From NCBI GenBank assembly GCA_029168955.1, contig JAPDOI010000144.1, forward strand, positions 868,001 through 932,000: a stretch of DNA of 64,000 bases, read 5' to 3'. The translations under genes were made by a program, and so were the position numbers. Each line of letters starts with the position of its first letter. The stretch's first letter is position 1. Positions 23,111-34,079 of this stretch are shown piece after piece. This DNA comes from Aplectana chamaeleonis (lineage: Eukaryota; Nematoda; Chromadorea; Rhabditida; Cosmocercidae). The notes under the pieces were generated by a model that saw nothing but the letters and a program-made list of their open reading frames with translations, was not told the DNA's origin and did not search any database.

Positions 23111-23705
23111 AAGTTGTTGAACGTGTTGAACATCTACAAGTTGTTGAACGCATAGATGCTCGTTTGATGTCCATTAGTACACCTAACGATACAAGAATCG
23201 CAAACATGGATTCTACTAACCGGCCGCGGGTGGGACAGTAATGAGAAAAATCCTTCTGGCTCTCGGACAAAACTTGGCTTGCTCTATAGTAGAAGGAAAA
23301 TTAATGGCTGCATCAGAATGATTGGCGCACATTAAAATGGCTGCCACGGGCCAGGGACCCGAAGGGCCACTGTGTGCAATAAAGCAATGCACAGTATGTA
23401 CAGGCTATAAAACGGCGAAATTCACTTGATTCCTACACGTGCTGGTGCGGAGCGGAGGTTAGAGACAGTGAGAGAGCGGAGGGCAGACGGAGGCCCAGGC
23501 GTCGCGCTCGCCGCTCGCGCCTCGAATGATGTGAATTACAACGTTTTATAGAGGATAACATGATATTTATCGCTGAGGTAATCCATTATAAGCCAACAAT
23601 TCACCTCGAAGATATGCAGTACGTACAGTACACTTTTCCAAATATATGGAAGATGTCAATGAAAGAGCTGAGATGAGGGTATAATTAATGGGAAAATAAT
23701 CATTC
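23111..23705. other. Unassigned sequence
   Basis: No gene recognised. GTACAGGCTATAAAACGGCG (23398-23417) resembles one end of MITE-B, suggesting a single decayed terminus. Confidence 0.35.
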
Positions 23706-23852
23706 TATCGTCCATCACTGGACGAGGGATCGCCGCGACGCTGCTCGGTGGGAAAAATGCGCAATCAATAGCCACTCTCCCTTCGTTTTCTCGCGCGCAA
23801 TTTTTCCCGCCAAGCAGCGTCGCTGCGATCCCTCGCCCAGGGACTGACGATA
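23706..23852. mobile_element. MITE-A copy 3
   Basis: Full-length copy; the left end is TATCGTCCATCACTGGACGA, the right end CAGGGACTGACGATA. Confidence 0.85.
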
Positions 23853-25891
23853 TGAGTAGACAGAACAGCGCTGCTACAGTGATTTACATCAGTCGCTCCT
23901 TTGTCAACTAACAGCCATCTGCGCAGCGGTGTAACCGCTTGTTTGTAGGCGATAGGTTTCAATTAGGCTAACAATAAGACAACCCTCGCTATTTTAGTGT
24001 GGCTGAGTTTGCTAAGTGTCCGCCACGGGCTAGGAATCCGGGGGTCTATCCAAGCTTCATATCATCTCCAAGTTGATTTCATTAGCATGTTAGGGAGCTG
24101 GTGCCCTTTGTTGAGTGACTTTCATTGCTGCTTTGCGTTTGAGTGCAGATTCAGGGTGGAGACAGCGAGATAGGCTGGGATTGAAGGAGACGCAATATAC
24201 GCGCATAAGCACGCGTTAGAAACCAGTGAATTTGTCCTAAAGACAGAGGTACGTTGCCTTAAAGTCAAGTGGCTGCCCCGGGCTATGGACCCGAAGGGTC
24301 ACTAGTCAACGTAAAAAACGCGTTATCGCGTCCTTTTCGCCTCTTCTCTATAACTTCCCTAATTTTTTGTTTGGCGCAATGTTAAGGGCATCATTGGAAT
24401 CACCTTAGAGAGCTCTACAAATCGTGCTAAAATGTTTTTGGTTACCTCAGTTTTGCACAAAATTGACATGTTCCAACGTGTTATGACGTCATCCTACTCT
24501 CTCGAGATGCAGTGCTTGAGGGATAGCAACTTCACAAGAGCGCAACTCCGCTGGTGTTGTGGGAGTTGCAAAGGCATGTTCATCGAAAGGTTGCGAAATG
24601 TGCTTCACTTTCGATTGAAAAGCTGAGTGAACATGCTAAAATCTGAATGTCGAGCACACACTTCAGGTACTTTTCGAAATCTCATCGGCTTCTTGAGTTT
24701 CATGGAAAGTTCTCATATGAGTCGCTTTACCTTTTTCTTTACCTCTCGGGAACGCATTGAACTTTCTAGAAAGTTCGACCTCTCTTCCAAAGCCAGTTGA
24801 ACTTCCAAGTACTCTCCATTTTTGGACGAAATTCACATCCGTGATTCTCTGAAACAAATCGCCTGGGATTCACCGAAAATCCCTCATGAATATGACGCGA
24901 AAATACCGCGGTCAGCGAAGATACGGAAAAATACCGCGGATTCACTGTGACTGTTCCAAGAAATTTCCACAGAAAAAAACCAGTTAACTAGAAGTCTGTC
25001 GCGACAACGCTCGAACCTCAAGTTCTGATCCTGCCCCGCCCACCTGAGCTAACTCATTAGATATGTTTGACATCTTCGTCATCGCGGTGACTGTCGCGGC
25101 AAAACTTTTGTGATCGACATTTTCTTTTCGGAAGCGATTGGGAATGAACGTCCCCACAGCCGCTGAGAATACGTGAGAGGGAAGGTGAACGCAGTCGCAG
25201 ATATGCTCTCTCGTGGAATCCCGACCGATGCGGCAGTCGATGTGATACCTGACCCAAGATAAGGTCGTGTGGATCGCGTGCGTTGTCAGAACAGAAGAGC
25301 AGTCTGGTTGGATGAAGGACTTGGAGGAGGACAACGATCATGCCGATGGCGAGGGTATTGATGACCTGTTTTCCCCGGATGGAGTCCCTAATGTGCCGGC
25401 TAGGTCGGCGCTCGAGAGCAACAGATGCGCTATTTACCAAACTCTCGAGGATAACCCTCCGTGCACTTCTCAGAATTGGTCCAAGACGGAGGGTTGGCAA
25501 GCCTCGTGGGCCACCAGTTGTCCGTAGGCCTCCCCGCGATCGCATAGTGGACAAACCGACAGATCGTTCGAGAAGGGAAAGAGAATGTGAACTCTACTTA
25601 GTTCGATTCGATGAGCTTTGAGGAGCCAGGTGACCTTTCAAGGGCTGTACAGAAACCCACCGTCATCGCAACGAAGCTTGCGGCCATTTGTGCGTCAAGC
25701 ATTTCAATTTGGTATTTTGGTGTCCTCATTGCAATCGAGGCCTATCGTCAATTACTGCATTGAACCGTCATCTGAGGACAGCGTCTCATCTTCATTATTG
25801 ATAGCACATAGTGCATTTCTTATGCGTAGGAGCGCCAACGCCCAACATATCCATTTTTGTGCATGTGCTTTGCTGCATTGACTTATCTTTC
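23853..25891. other. Unassigned sequence
   Basis: About 2 kb with no recognised gene. GGCCACGGG..GGACCCGAAGGG text occurs near 23345 and again near 24275, a small dispersed repeat. Overlapping frames on both strands at 25000-25560 (up to 165 codons) are in conflict and show no domain, so none is called. Confidence 0.35.
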
Positions 25892-26039
25892 TATCGTCCA
25901 TCACTGAATGAGGGATCGCTGCGACGCTGCTTGGCGGTAAAAATTGCGCGCGGGAAAACGAAGGGAGAGTGGCTATTGATCGCGCAATTTTTCCCTCCGA
26001 GCAGCATCGCGGCGATCCCTCACCCAGTGACTGACGATA
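25892..26039. mobile_element. MITE-A copy 4, centre inverted
   Basis: Full-length copy whose central CCACTCTCCCTTCGTTTTC block lies in the opposite orientation (GAAAACGAAGGGAGAGTGG at about 25953-25971) relative to the outer arms when compared with copies 1-3 and 5-7, where the terminal TATCGTC(A/C) and GACGATA variants are also considered. Confidence 0.8.
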
Positions 26040-26635
26040 TCTATGAAGCCCAATTGGTTTTGGTGCTCTTCTGAGCACGATTCCCGTGTTCTTTTGTCTT
26101 CCTTTGGTCCAATATTTGTGCACAAATAAAATCATTATTCTAAGTAAAAAAATTTTACTCATTCACGACCGCGTGTCCCACCGATGGGACACGCGTTGAC
26201 TACCACTTTGGATCGCGTGTCCCACCGGTGGGGCACTTTTTTTCGAAAATCGATTTCTCCCCCGCATGAAGGAATTTTCAATCCTATTTATGGTCAATGT
26301 ATTTACCTATTCTAGGCTCGACTATGAACTTCGTAGTCCGCTGGGAGCTTCACCACTACAATATATCTGACCCTTCGAACGCGGCGAGGTGGAAAATCGC
26401 AAACTTGAGTAAAGATCGCATTTTTACAAGCAATCAATGGCGAATTTTTCTATTTTTCCCATTACTCGAGAAACAATCCTTACTTCTGAGAGTGGTCAGG
26501 TCGTATAGCACTATTTAATATCTATATCACAGAAATATGATTACTGATACTGCGCACCATTCCCGCGTTGAAAATCGGCTTTTCTTTCGCCCGTATTTTG
26601 TTCACAGAAATTATTTCATGCAAAGATCACCAATG
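26040..26635. other. Unassigned sequence with CCCACCGGTGGG palindromes
   Basis: GCGTGTCCCACCGATGGGAC (26171-26190) and GTGTCCCACCGGTGGGGCAC (26217-26236) are two neighbouring palindromes; a third, GCCCACCGGTGGGACAC, is at about 27703. The rest is AT-rich and unassigned. Confidence 0.5.
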
Positions 26636-26783
26636 TATCGTCCATCACTGTATGAGGGATCGCCGCTACGCTGCTTGGCGGGAAAAATCGCGCGATCAAT
26701 AGCCACTCTTCCTCCGTTTTCCCGCGCGCAATTTTTCCCGCAAAGCAGCGTCGCGGCGATCCCTCATCCAGTGATGGACGATA
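26636..26783. mobile_element. MITE-A copy 5
   Basis: Full-length copy, TATCGTCCATCACTGTATGA to GTGATGGACGATA. Confidence 0.85.
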
Positions 26784-26831
26784 TCGTTGGTGTCTCACAG
26801 GGAGATAGCCGCGCTCAGCAGTTCGGCGCAA

Positions 26832-26929
26832 ATTCGTTCCATCAATAGCCACTCTCCCTTCGTTTTCCCGCGCGCAATTTCTCCCGCCAAGCAGCGTCGC
26901 GGAGATACCTCATCCAGTGATTGACGATA
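26832..26929. mobile_element. MITE-A half copy
   Basis: Only the centre and the right arm are present (CATCAATAGCCACTCTCCCT through CCAGTGATTGACGATAG), starting 48 bp after copy 5. It is a one-armed derivative. Confidence 0.75.
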
Positions 26930-27899
26930 GAGACAATTTGGTCCTTTTTTGGGAGCCCTGTTTGGTTATGGTTGGTGTACTATCGTACGCCGGGGCTACA
27001 ACTTCGGTGAGAACTACGATGGAGAGGAGCGGACGAGAAAATGGGGACGCGCCAGAGCAGAAAACGTGAGAAAATCTACAATACGGTTAACAAACTCATC
27101 ATTCCCAGTCAATATGTGATAATAGAACTACTTCCTACGTCTAAATGTAAAAGAAACGAACGCTCAAGAAAGTTTATTACAAACAGTCTAACCCTAGAAG
27201 GCGCCGAACCGGAGAGGTGAGGGGGTGGCCAAAAAAAAATGGGCGAAGATCTAAAAAAGTCACTTCCATCGGCACTCAATATAAAAATTGAGGAGGATTT
27301 TCTTTGACTAAACGCTAAAAGGAATGTTTAAAATGTTTGCTACAAAAAAACACCTGCCGAAATGCGATAGACCGCAAGAGCGAAGGGGTAGCTAACGCAA
27401 AAATTAGAGCAAATCCGAAAAATATCCTTTCTATAAACATTTTCTGTCAATTGAAGGACAGAAGAATGTCTATCAGGGTAATCTACGTTAATTAATGCTT
27501 CAAAGCGCCAGAATTCAACGAACTAACGTGGTTTTTGGGATGGTCTTATCTACACAGACAGAATTTTAGGAGGCCATTTCTCTGAAAGCAAAGAGTTATG
27601 GAAGCTCAAACTTCGGCATCAAGATTTTGAGGTCAACAGTCATACGCTGAACAGAAAAAAACGAAAACCGGTTTTTCGGCGGCGTGCCATTCGAGCAAAA
27701 GTGGCCCACCGGTGGGACACTGTATACGGTGACGCAATATTGCACGCAGTCCGAACGTGCAGCCACTCCAAATTAGGCGTGAATGAGATAAAAATGAGGC
27801 ATCTGAAAGAGAGAAGATGGGACGATGAAGTTACCGCGGTGTTGATGCAAACTGCTGCTGGTGCAAACTCCACTGATGAAGGTATTCGTAGCCGGCAGA
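26930..27899. other. Unassigned sequence, possibly retroelement-derived
   Basis: No confident feature. A plus-strand frame 27701-27907 (69 codons) ends just upstream of the integrase-like fragment and could be part of the same decayed polyprotein, but I see no motif in it. Confidence 0.3.
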
Positions 27900-27939
27900 C
27901 CGTTTGAATGTGTTTGCTCCGATGTGTTGTCTTTGTGCT

Positions 27940-28186
27940 GGTATAAAATTTTTCAAAGTTACTAGGAGCATTCGCCACGAGGGACAAAATGGCGGAAACG
28001 ATAGCAGAGCTTGCATTCCAAAGGCAAGAATTGCCGATGCAGCAGCACGACGACCAAGGCACCGAATTCGTTAACGAAATTGTTGACGTGTTGGCCAACG
28101 TCTCAGGCATTGTGCACACCACAATCGAGAGATACAACCCTCGGAAGAATAGTGCAGCAGAACGTCTCTTAGGGACCATGAACTAA
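27940..28186 (+). pseudogene. LTR-retrotransposon integrase core fragment
   Basis: The plus-strand frame from 27989 contains QQHDDQGTEFVNEI, then GIVHTTIERYNPRKNSAAER, ending LLGTMN and a stop. This is the pattern of the retroviral-type integrase core of Gypsy-like elements: the second catalytic Asp (in D-QGTEF), then ~35 residues later the Glu (in AAER), which fits the D-D-35-E spacing. Weak continuity upstream (GAFATRDKMAE, about 27965) suggests earlier core sequence. The first catalytic Asp, zinc-binding domain, reverse transcriptase and LTRs are not found. The fragment stops exactly where the foldback transposon (28187-33716) starts, so that insertion probably truncated it. A BEL/Pao origin is a less likely alternative. 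Confidence 0.65.
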
Positions 28187-28374
28187 GGTAAAACTAGTTG
28201 TCGAGAATCGGATGAAAAGTAGTCCTACAGGCGTACGAATGCAGGACAACTTTTGCAGACTCTGGAGAATTCTGGACAACTCTTCGCCCGATTCTCGACT
28301 ATTCCCGACAACTTCTCGACGGATTCCCGACAACTCTTTGCCCGATTCTCGACAGCTAACATATAGTTATACAC

Positions 28375-28394
28375 ATGTACAAAACTGTATGTAC
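28375..28394. repeat. Target-site duplication of the RTE insertion (left)
   Basis: ATGTACAAAACTGTATGTAC, repeated exactly at 29052-29071 on the other side of the RTE fragment. Confidence 0.85.
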
Positions 28395-29051
28395 CTTACC
28401 TTGATACCTTGATGATCCATCATCACTGCGCGTCGCCGCCGTGTGGTGGACCACATCTCAACCAGCTCGACCGATCCCGAGCAAGGGACATCCAGTGAAG
28501 GTAATTTTCAGGAAGCCCTCGCTCTGTGCAGAACGTCTTGACTCTGCCTGAAAATACAGAGTTCCATCTTGTGGGAGGACGGCCTAGAGGCCGACGGCAA
28601 TCACGTGGTAACCAGACTGTTGTACGGAGGCTCCATCGGTCATCCATGCTGCGCAACACGTGTCGTGCCCATCGGTGTTTGGACCGGGCCATGAACAGAG
28701 GAGGGTTCATTAATTGCGACTGCTTCCGAAGATCAGCACTGCGTAGGCCACCAGCTCGCTGGGCACGACGATTAGTCTTCAGTAGTCTGCGTTCCAAGGC
28801 CCTGTGAGCTGTCCTTATGACCTGTGTGGTCGCCTTCGTCTCCGCCCATGTCTCGGTTCCATAGCACAACGCAGGTAGCACCATGGTGTCGCACGAACGT
28901 ACTCGTGTCTTCACATCCCGCAATTTGTCTGTCACTTCCATTATCGATCCAAGTGCAGACCAGGCAGCTCGTCGTCTCCGTCCGATCTCCGTAGACAAGT
29001 CGTTTTGCATATTCACCTCTGTGTGTACTTACCTCTGTATGTACACTCTGT
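28395..29051 (-). mobile_element. 5'-truncated RTE-type LINE
   Basis: Minus-strand frame 29016-28423 encodes the C-terminal region of an RTE-clade endonuclease/reverse transcriptase: EIGRRRRAAWSALGSI, then VLPALCYGTETWA, RTAHRALERRLLK, KHRWARHVLRSMDDRW and GRPPTRW, in the order usual for that clade. The catalytic palm domain lies upstream in a full element and is missing, as expected from 5' truncation. After the stop the 3' end is a short tandem tail (ATCAAGGT repeats, 28397-28418). A perfect 20-bp target duplication flanks it (28375-28394, 29052-29071). Insertion occurred inside the left arm of the foldback transposon; the corresponding right arm lacks it. Confidence 0.9.
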
Positions 29052-29071
29052 ATGTACAAAACTGTATGTAC
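29052..29071. repeat. Target-site duplication of the RTE insertion (right)
   Basis: Exact second copy of ATGTACAAAACTGTATGTAC. Confidence 0.85.
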
Positions 29072-29920
29072 ATACCAAAAATTGGGGCTCCTGCACAACC
29101 GTTGATTACAACGTTCGGTGAAGTGCACGTGTGGTTTCACACCAATCTGTTCGACGAATTCCCAACTTGGCTCGCTTCTTCAACGTTTGGCAGAGGAAAA
29201 CTGTGCATCGTGTATGCTGTGGGTCTACAACATCGTTCAACATGTGCCGCTATTGGCCTTGCCCAACACCAGTGCGCTATCAATGTAGTGGTCTTCAGAA
29301 TTACTCTAACACAAGACGGTGAAAGTTTGAGTAGAGAGTAAATCGACCACGCTTAATTCAAATATCCTACTCTCGTGGCTCCTAGTTTTCAAAATTGTCG
29401 ACTTCCGGCTGGACCACACCTGAGAAAGATGTGAGCCACCATACTGTAGCGGTGTTCAGCCTCCATCTTAGGCGGTGGAAGTTTGCATGCAAGGTAAAAA
29501 GACCTCGGTAGACTCGAATATCCTACTCTCGTGACCCATACTTTGCGAAATGTGGAGTTCCGGCGGGTCAACACCTGCAGCTAGCGGCCAAACCGCTGGC
29601 TGCAGATGTGGACCCGCCGGAAGTCCACATGTTGTACATCATTATAATGCTAAACAACCATTGCGAGGTTTAAAGTTGCAAAGTTCGTTCAGAATTGAAC
29701 CATTCGAGATTTATTCGAATTCAAAATCTTAATTTCAAACGTTATTTTGATACTTCTTGGGTAACTTTTTGAATAATATATTTTAAATCTGACTGCTGCA
29801 ACTACCGACCATCAAAACAAAAGATCAGTACTTGAAAGCTCAAAAACTTCCAAAATTCACTAACTTGGAAATCCCATCTTTTGGTATGTTCGCTATTTCG
29901 AGAAGAAAAAAAAACGAGTT
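29072..29920. repeat. Left arm (inner part) of the foldback transposon
   Basis: Pairs with 32843-33500: CCAACTTGGCTCGCTTCTTC, GGAAAACTGTGCATCGT and AATATCCTACTCTCGTGGCT occur inverted on the right. This arm has an extra ~150 bp (about 29420-29560) absent from the right arm, including a second copy of the ATCCTACTCTCGTG block. Confidence 0.8.
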
Positions 29921-29929
29921 TGATATTCC

Positions 29930-30122
29930 AGAAATGTGACAACCACCGTGAACATGTTCATCCAACCGGACAACTAGTCCAGACCAGAGAATAATCTCAC
30001 TGAAATTAGACGCTCTAGCGCGTTTCAAGACGTTTCTTCGTAATTTTGGTAACACTTGGGGGCCAACGCATTGTTTTATTTAGAAAAACTCGGGGACGAA
30101 AATCATCGTGAACACTGCCTTT
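29930..30122 (+). repeat. Remnant of TTAA-type element R4
   Basis: Inverse of 59957-60145: GGCCAACGCATTGTTTTAT, CGTAATTTTGG and AACCACCGTGAACATG, ending ATCGTGAACACTGCCTTTGA where the TTAA has become TTGA. This is one end of the R4 element. Confidence 0.65.
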
Positions 30123-30161
30123 GAACAAATTAAATCGAAAGCTTCGGAAAATCGACAAATG

Positions 30162-30406
30162 AATACAGTTGACTGCAATGTTAAAAGGACATGGTGCGGT
30201 TGCAGACTCTCACTAAATTACGGTAGAATCTGGCACTTTGCCAGATTTCGTCATCGACCGGCGCCAACCGTCGTCTCTCTGATCACGAGAATATCAGCTG
30301 TGGCGCCGATCGATGGCGAAATCTGGCAAAGTGCCAGATTCTACCGTAGTTTTAGTGCGAGTCCGCAACCGCACCATGTCCTGTTAACATTGCGGTCAAC
30401 TGTATC
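30162..30406. mobile_element. Foldback element with ~105-bp arms
   Basis: ATACAGTTGAC...GGACATGGTGCGGTTGC..CTACGGTAGAATCTGGCAC-type arms on the left are inverted on the right to GTCAACTGTAT. The loop is about 40 bp (GTCGTCTCTCTGATCACGAG region). Non-coding. Confidence 0.85.
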
Positions 30407-30699
30407 AGATTCGTGATCAGCAAACCAAGCAGCTCTCTCAAGAGAATTTTGAGCCAAACTCAGGAAAATCAAAACAAGTTACTTGTAATATAACTGTAAC
30501 TTACTTGAATGTCTCAAGTAACTTACATTTATATTACATGTAACATACATTTATGTTACATGCAACTTAAATTAATATTACATGTAAGTTACACTTATGT
30601 TACATGTAACTTACATTTATATTTTCATTATGAAGGCCATAACGTGACGCAGACGACACGCGACGCAGAGAGCGTGTTCCAGACCACAAACTACGCGAA

Positions 30700-30795
30700 A
30701 AAAGGCTGTGTAGGGCCTTCCATGCTGGTGTGGGGCCAAGTACCTCAAACTAGGGTAGTTGAACCAACATCAACGCCAGTTGTAAGCCTGACCCC
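30700..30795 (-). repeat. SINE-like family S, fragment
   Basis: On the minus strand GATGTTGGTTCAACTACCCT followed by GAGGTACTTGGCCCCACA parallels GTCGGTTCAATCACCC..AGGCACTTGGACCCACC at 34200-34260. GGTTCAACTAC is B-box-like. Confidence 0.45.
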
Positions 30796-31005
30796 GCGAG
30801 TGCGTCGTACATTTCCCTTGGAAACATCTTTTTGGTCGATTTAGGTTACTTGCGACTTATATTGTGCCGTTTGAGTTACATGGAACATATCGGAGGCGCA
30901 CTGCACCCAGTATCCTCTCAGATATCGAAAACAAGTTACTTGTAACATATCTAAGCTGATGTAAGTTACCTGCGACTTATCTCAAGCCATTTAAGTTGGG
31001 GCCTC

Positions 31006-31161
31006 CTAAACAGGCAGCAGCGACCGTTTATCCCATCGTTTTTAGCACTGAATACGCAGGAAGTTGGCAAGTTCAAACTTGTTGAAACTCGCAGAGCATT
31101 TCTACTGGCAAAACAATGAGATGGAACACGTATGGATAAACAGTCGCTGCTGCCTGTTTAG
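31006..31161. mobile_element. TIR element with CTAAACAGGCAGCAGCGAC ends
   Basis: 156 bp with ~28-bp inverted ends (CTAAACAGGCAGCAGCGAC.. / ..GTCGCTGCTGCCTGTTTAG), inserted in the GTTAC ladder. Confidence 0.85.
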
Positions 31162-31370
31162 TTTTCTCATTTAAAGTTACATGCAACATATCAACAGGAA
31201 ACCGCTGGCAATTCGCCTCCAAAATGTTACATGTAACTTAAATGGCACAATAAAAGTCGCAAGTAACTTACATCGGCTTAGATATGTTACAAGTAACTTG
31301 TTTTCGGGTTTTTATGTAACAAGTAACTTGTTTTCGGGCTTTTATGTGACAAGTAACTTGTTTTCATTTT

Positions 31371-32395
31371 TCTGAGAATCTGGAAAATTTTTCTTTGACC
31401 CTCCACTAACCACCTAATTGGTGCAAGTGAATGCAACATGTCGAAAACGCTATCACTCTATTCAAAGTTCGAGAAATGAGATTTCATCAAAACGATGTAC
31501 ATGGCGCTTTTTTGGCACTGAACACGCTAATGAGGTCCGTTTCCAGATTGTCGAAAGTTTACTGCACGTTTTGGAAGGTGCGAAAACAACAAAAAACGGC
31601 GGCTTTAACTTCTTTGAACCAACAGCTCGGGCCTGGATACATTGCAGTTTTACTATGGATTCCCGAAAGAAACTAAAAATACAATTCGTTTTCGCAGATG
31701 CGTTCACATCTCTAAACACTTTGGGACATGGTTCCTGTAGATCTTTCTCCGTGTGAGGAGACAGGGCCGTGGCATTGATCCGCTGCAACTAATGTAAAAA
31801 GTCTTCGTGATTTCAACACCATGTGCCAGTTTTCTCTATTGGTGCTCAAACTGACGAAATCATATGTCAAGATTTCCCCACGGACAACTATCGAGACTGG
31901 ATTGAGCTTCAAAAAATTCAAATTCTTGTGGGCCTTGTTGCGCAAATCTCCAGAACGACTCCAAAGGGGCATAATACTGCACAGTTGAGAAGTTGAATCC
32001 CTGTTTTTTAACCAACGCTCTGACGAGTGCAGCAACAAAGAAACAATAAATAAATTTGTTGTCGCTGCTATCGACCGTAACTTCATTAGACTCACTGTTC
32101 GTGAATAATCTCATGTGGCATCAGAGGTATTATTAAGGCTGGAAAATCCTAAAACAAAATCGAAAACCAAGTGTTCAAGAAGAAAACGAAATGCCTATGA
32201 AATTGCAAAAAGCCCGCGCAGGTGCGGAATCGAACTTTCACCATCATGTTCAAGTGTCCATTTCGTCAGCCAATACACCAGATCGTTGACCACCACCGGC
32301 GTTGGAGGCGGCCGAAATCAATGATTGGAGACAGCAAAATTTCGCGAGCTAGTACTTCGCGAGTTTCGCAATGCTACTACAGTGGACCAAGAGAA
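31371..32395. other. Interior of the foldback transposon, unassigned
   Basis: Two overlapping frame groups (31418-31788, 31712-32114) show no domain. ATTCGTTTTCGCAGATGCG (31684) resembles TTGGTTTTCGCAGGCGCG just outside the transposon (33728). A minus-strand tRNA-like stretch lies at 32215-32290. Confidence 0.35.
32205..32290 (-). other. Degenerate tRNA-like sequence
   Basis: On the minus strand TTGGCTGACGAAATGG resembles a Pol III A box and AGTTCGATTCC an almost consensus B box, but the acceptor and T stems do not pair, so it is not a working tRNA. A tRNA-derived SINE head or chance match is possible. Confidence 0.3.
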
Positions 32396-32397
32396 AC

Positions 32398-32690
32398 TAC
32401 TCAGGTAGAACTAGTTGTCCAGAATCGGACGAATAGTTGTCGCGAATCGGTCGAAAATCGAGAAGTTGTCCAGAAAGTTGATATAAGTTGTCAAGAATTC
32501 CGAGATTCGCAGTATTTGTCGAGAATTGCGGCCGGTTTGTTGAGAGTTTCGAAGAAAATTGCCGAGAATTCGGGGGAACGAGTGTTTGCCAAGAAATCGG
32601 ACAGATTTCCCGACAACTCCTTCCGAAATTGAGAATATGTTTCGAATACTTCGAAAACTCCCCAGGAATCCAGGACATCACTTCAGAACT
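32398..32690. repeat. Internal copy of the transposon terminal repeat
   Basis: CTCAGGTAGAACTAGTTGTC followed by repeated GTTGTC(C/G)(A/C)GAA units (CAGAATCGG, GCGAATCGG), related to both ends of the 28187-33716 element but diverged. Confidence 0.55.
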
Positions 32691-32842
32691 CTCTTTACAC
32701 CACATTCTTTAAATGTTGCGACTGCTGTTTTTGTTCTTTTCCTATCGTGTGGGTCCTCTGCGGTTTTTTTCCTTTTTTTCTCCATTCTTCTAGCTGGTAA
32801 TCAATTATATTGTATTTCCCCGATTTCTTGAACATCGAACTC

Positions 32843-33716
32843 GATTTTTTTCGAATTTTCATCTTCTCGAAATAGCGAACATACCAAAACATGGGATTTC
32901 CAAGTTAGTGAATTTTGAAAGTCTTCGAGATTTCATGTACTGATCTTTTTTTTATGATCGGTAGTTGCAGCAGTCAGATTTAAAATATATTATTCAAGAT
33001 TAGATTGTTAAGTCTAATAAATCTCGGATGATTCAGTTCTGACCGAAATGTGCTGCTCTAAACCTTGCAATGGTTGTTTAGCATTATATTGATGTACAAT
33101 ATGTGGACTTCCTGCGAGTCCACACCTTCACTTAGCGGTTTGGCAGCTAGCTGCAGATGTGGTCCCGCCGGAAGTCGACAATTTTGAAAACTATGAGCCA
33201 CGAGAGTAGGATATTTGAGCTTAGCGTGGTCGGTTTACTCTCTACTCATACTTTCACCGTCTTATGTTTGAGTAATTCCGAAGACCGCTACACTGATAGC
33301 GCGGTGGTGCTGGGCAAGGCCAATAGCGGCCCATGTTGAACGATTTTGTAGACCCACAGCATATACGATGCACAGTTTTCCTCTGCCAAACTTTGAAGAA
33401 GCGAGCCAAGTTGGGAATTTGGCAAACAGAGTGCTGTGAAACCACCATCTACGTGGGCTTCACCGACCGTTGTAATCTACCGTTGAGCAGGAGCGCCATA
33501 TTTGGTAAGTACATTCAGTTGTGCATGTGTATAACTCTGTGGTGACTGTCGAGAATCGGGCAAGGTGTGTTCGGGGATTGGTCGAGAGGTTGTCGGGCAT
33601 TGTTGAGAATTGGGCGAAAAGTTGCCCAGAATTCTCTAGTCTGCGAAAGTTGTCCTGCATTCGTACGCCTGCACTACAACTTTTCGTCTGATTCTTGACC
33701 ACTAGTTTTACCTGAG
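32843..33716. repeat. Right arm of the foldback transposon
   Basis: Inverse complement of the left arm with about 10-15% visible differences, ending CTAGTTTTACCTGAG. Confidence 0.8.
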
Positions 33717-34079
33717 TAACAAGCATTTGGTTTTCGCAGGCGCGTTTACCGCTCCGAACACATTCTTTATCAGTCGATAACACGGCGGACTACTAAGCGA
33801 TGGCTTTTTCAGGGTTGATGGTTCAAATCTTAATATGCAACGACGAAAATCGCGGTGCATTGGACTGCAAAGAATGAACCAGTACCACAGACCTCAGACA
33901 AAAACACGCTCGACGTCTCGCTGAAAAGCAGGCGTCGCCAGCGGAATAATGGCCGTGGAGCCCGAAATCCGAAGTTTTGTAGCCCGTGGTGGTGGCTATC
34001 GCGGGCTCGGTAGTGGCTGTTGCGGGCGAGTAGCTGCTTTGCTTCAGGGCGATAAGCCCCTCTGAGCTTTTTTTTTTCA
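33717..34079. other. Unassigned sequence
   Basis: Nothing recognised apart from text at 33728-33760 similar to 31684-31720. Confidence 0.35.

Larger units (their letters stand above)
30475..31370. repeat. GTTACATGTAAC / GTTACTTGTAAC ladder
   Basis: Three clusters (30475-30620, 30840-30990, 31165-31370) of 12-bp palindromes GTTACATGTAAC or ACAAGTTACTTGTAAC spaced by ~10-20 bp of TTACATTTAT text. The 31305-31360 part repeats CAAGTAACTTGTTTTCGGG three times. Confidence 0.75.
28187..33716. mobile_element. 5.5-kb foldback DNA transposon with ~0.9-kb arms
   Basis: The ends are inverted: CTAAGGTAAAACTAGTTGTC on the left, and on the right the complement ending CTAGTTTTACCTGAG. The arms continue inward through GTACGAATGCAGGACAACTT and CCGATTCTCGACAG to roughly 29920 on the left (interrupted by an RTE insertion) and back to 32843 on the right. 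The interior (29930-32840) carries other repeats but no transposase I can recognise. A third copy of the terminal sequence lies internally at 32398-32690 (CTCAGGTAGAACTAGTTGTC). Superfamily unknown. Confidence 0.7.

Noticed and set aside
25057..25554. 165-codon minus-strand frame as a gene
   Set aside because: Competing frames of 93-116 codons exist on both strands in the same place; no motif, no clear start, arginine/serine-rich composition of a shadow frame.
27640..28179. 179-codon minus-strand frame
   Set aside because: Antisense shadow of the plus-strand integrase fragment.
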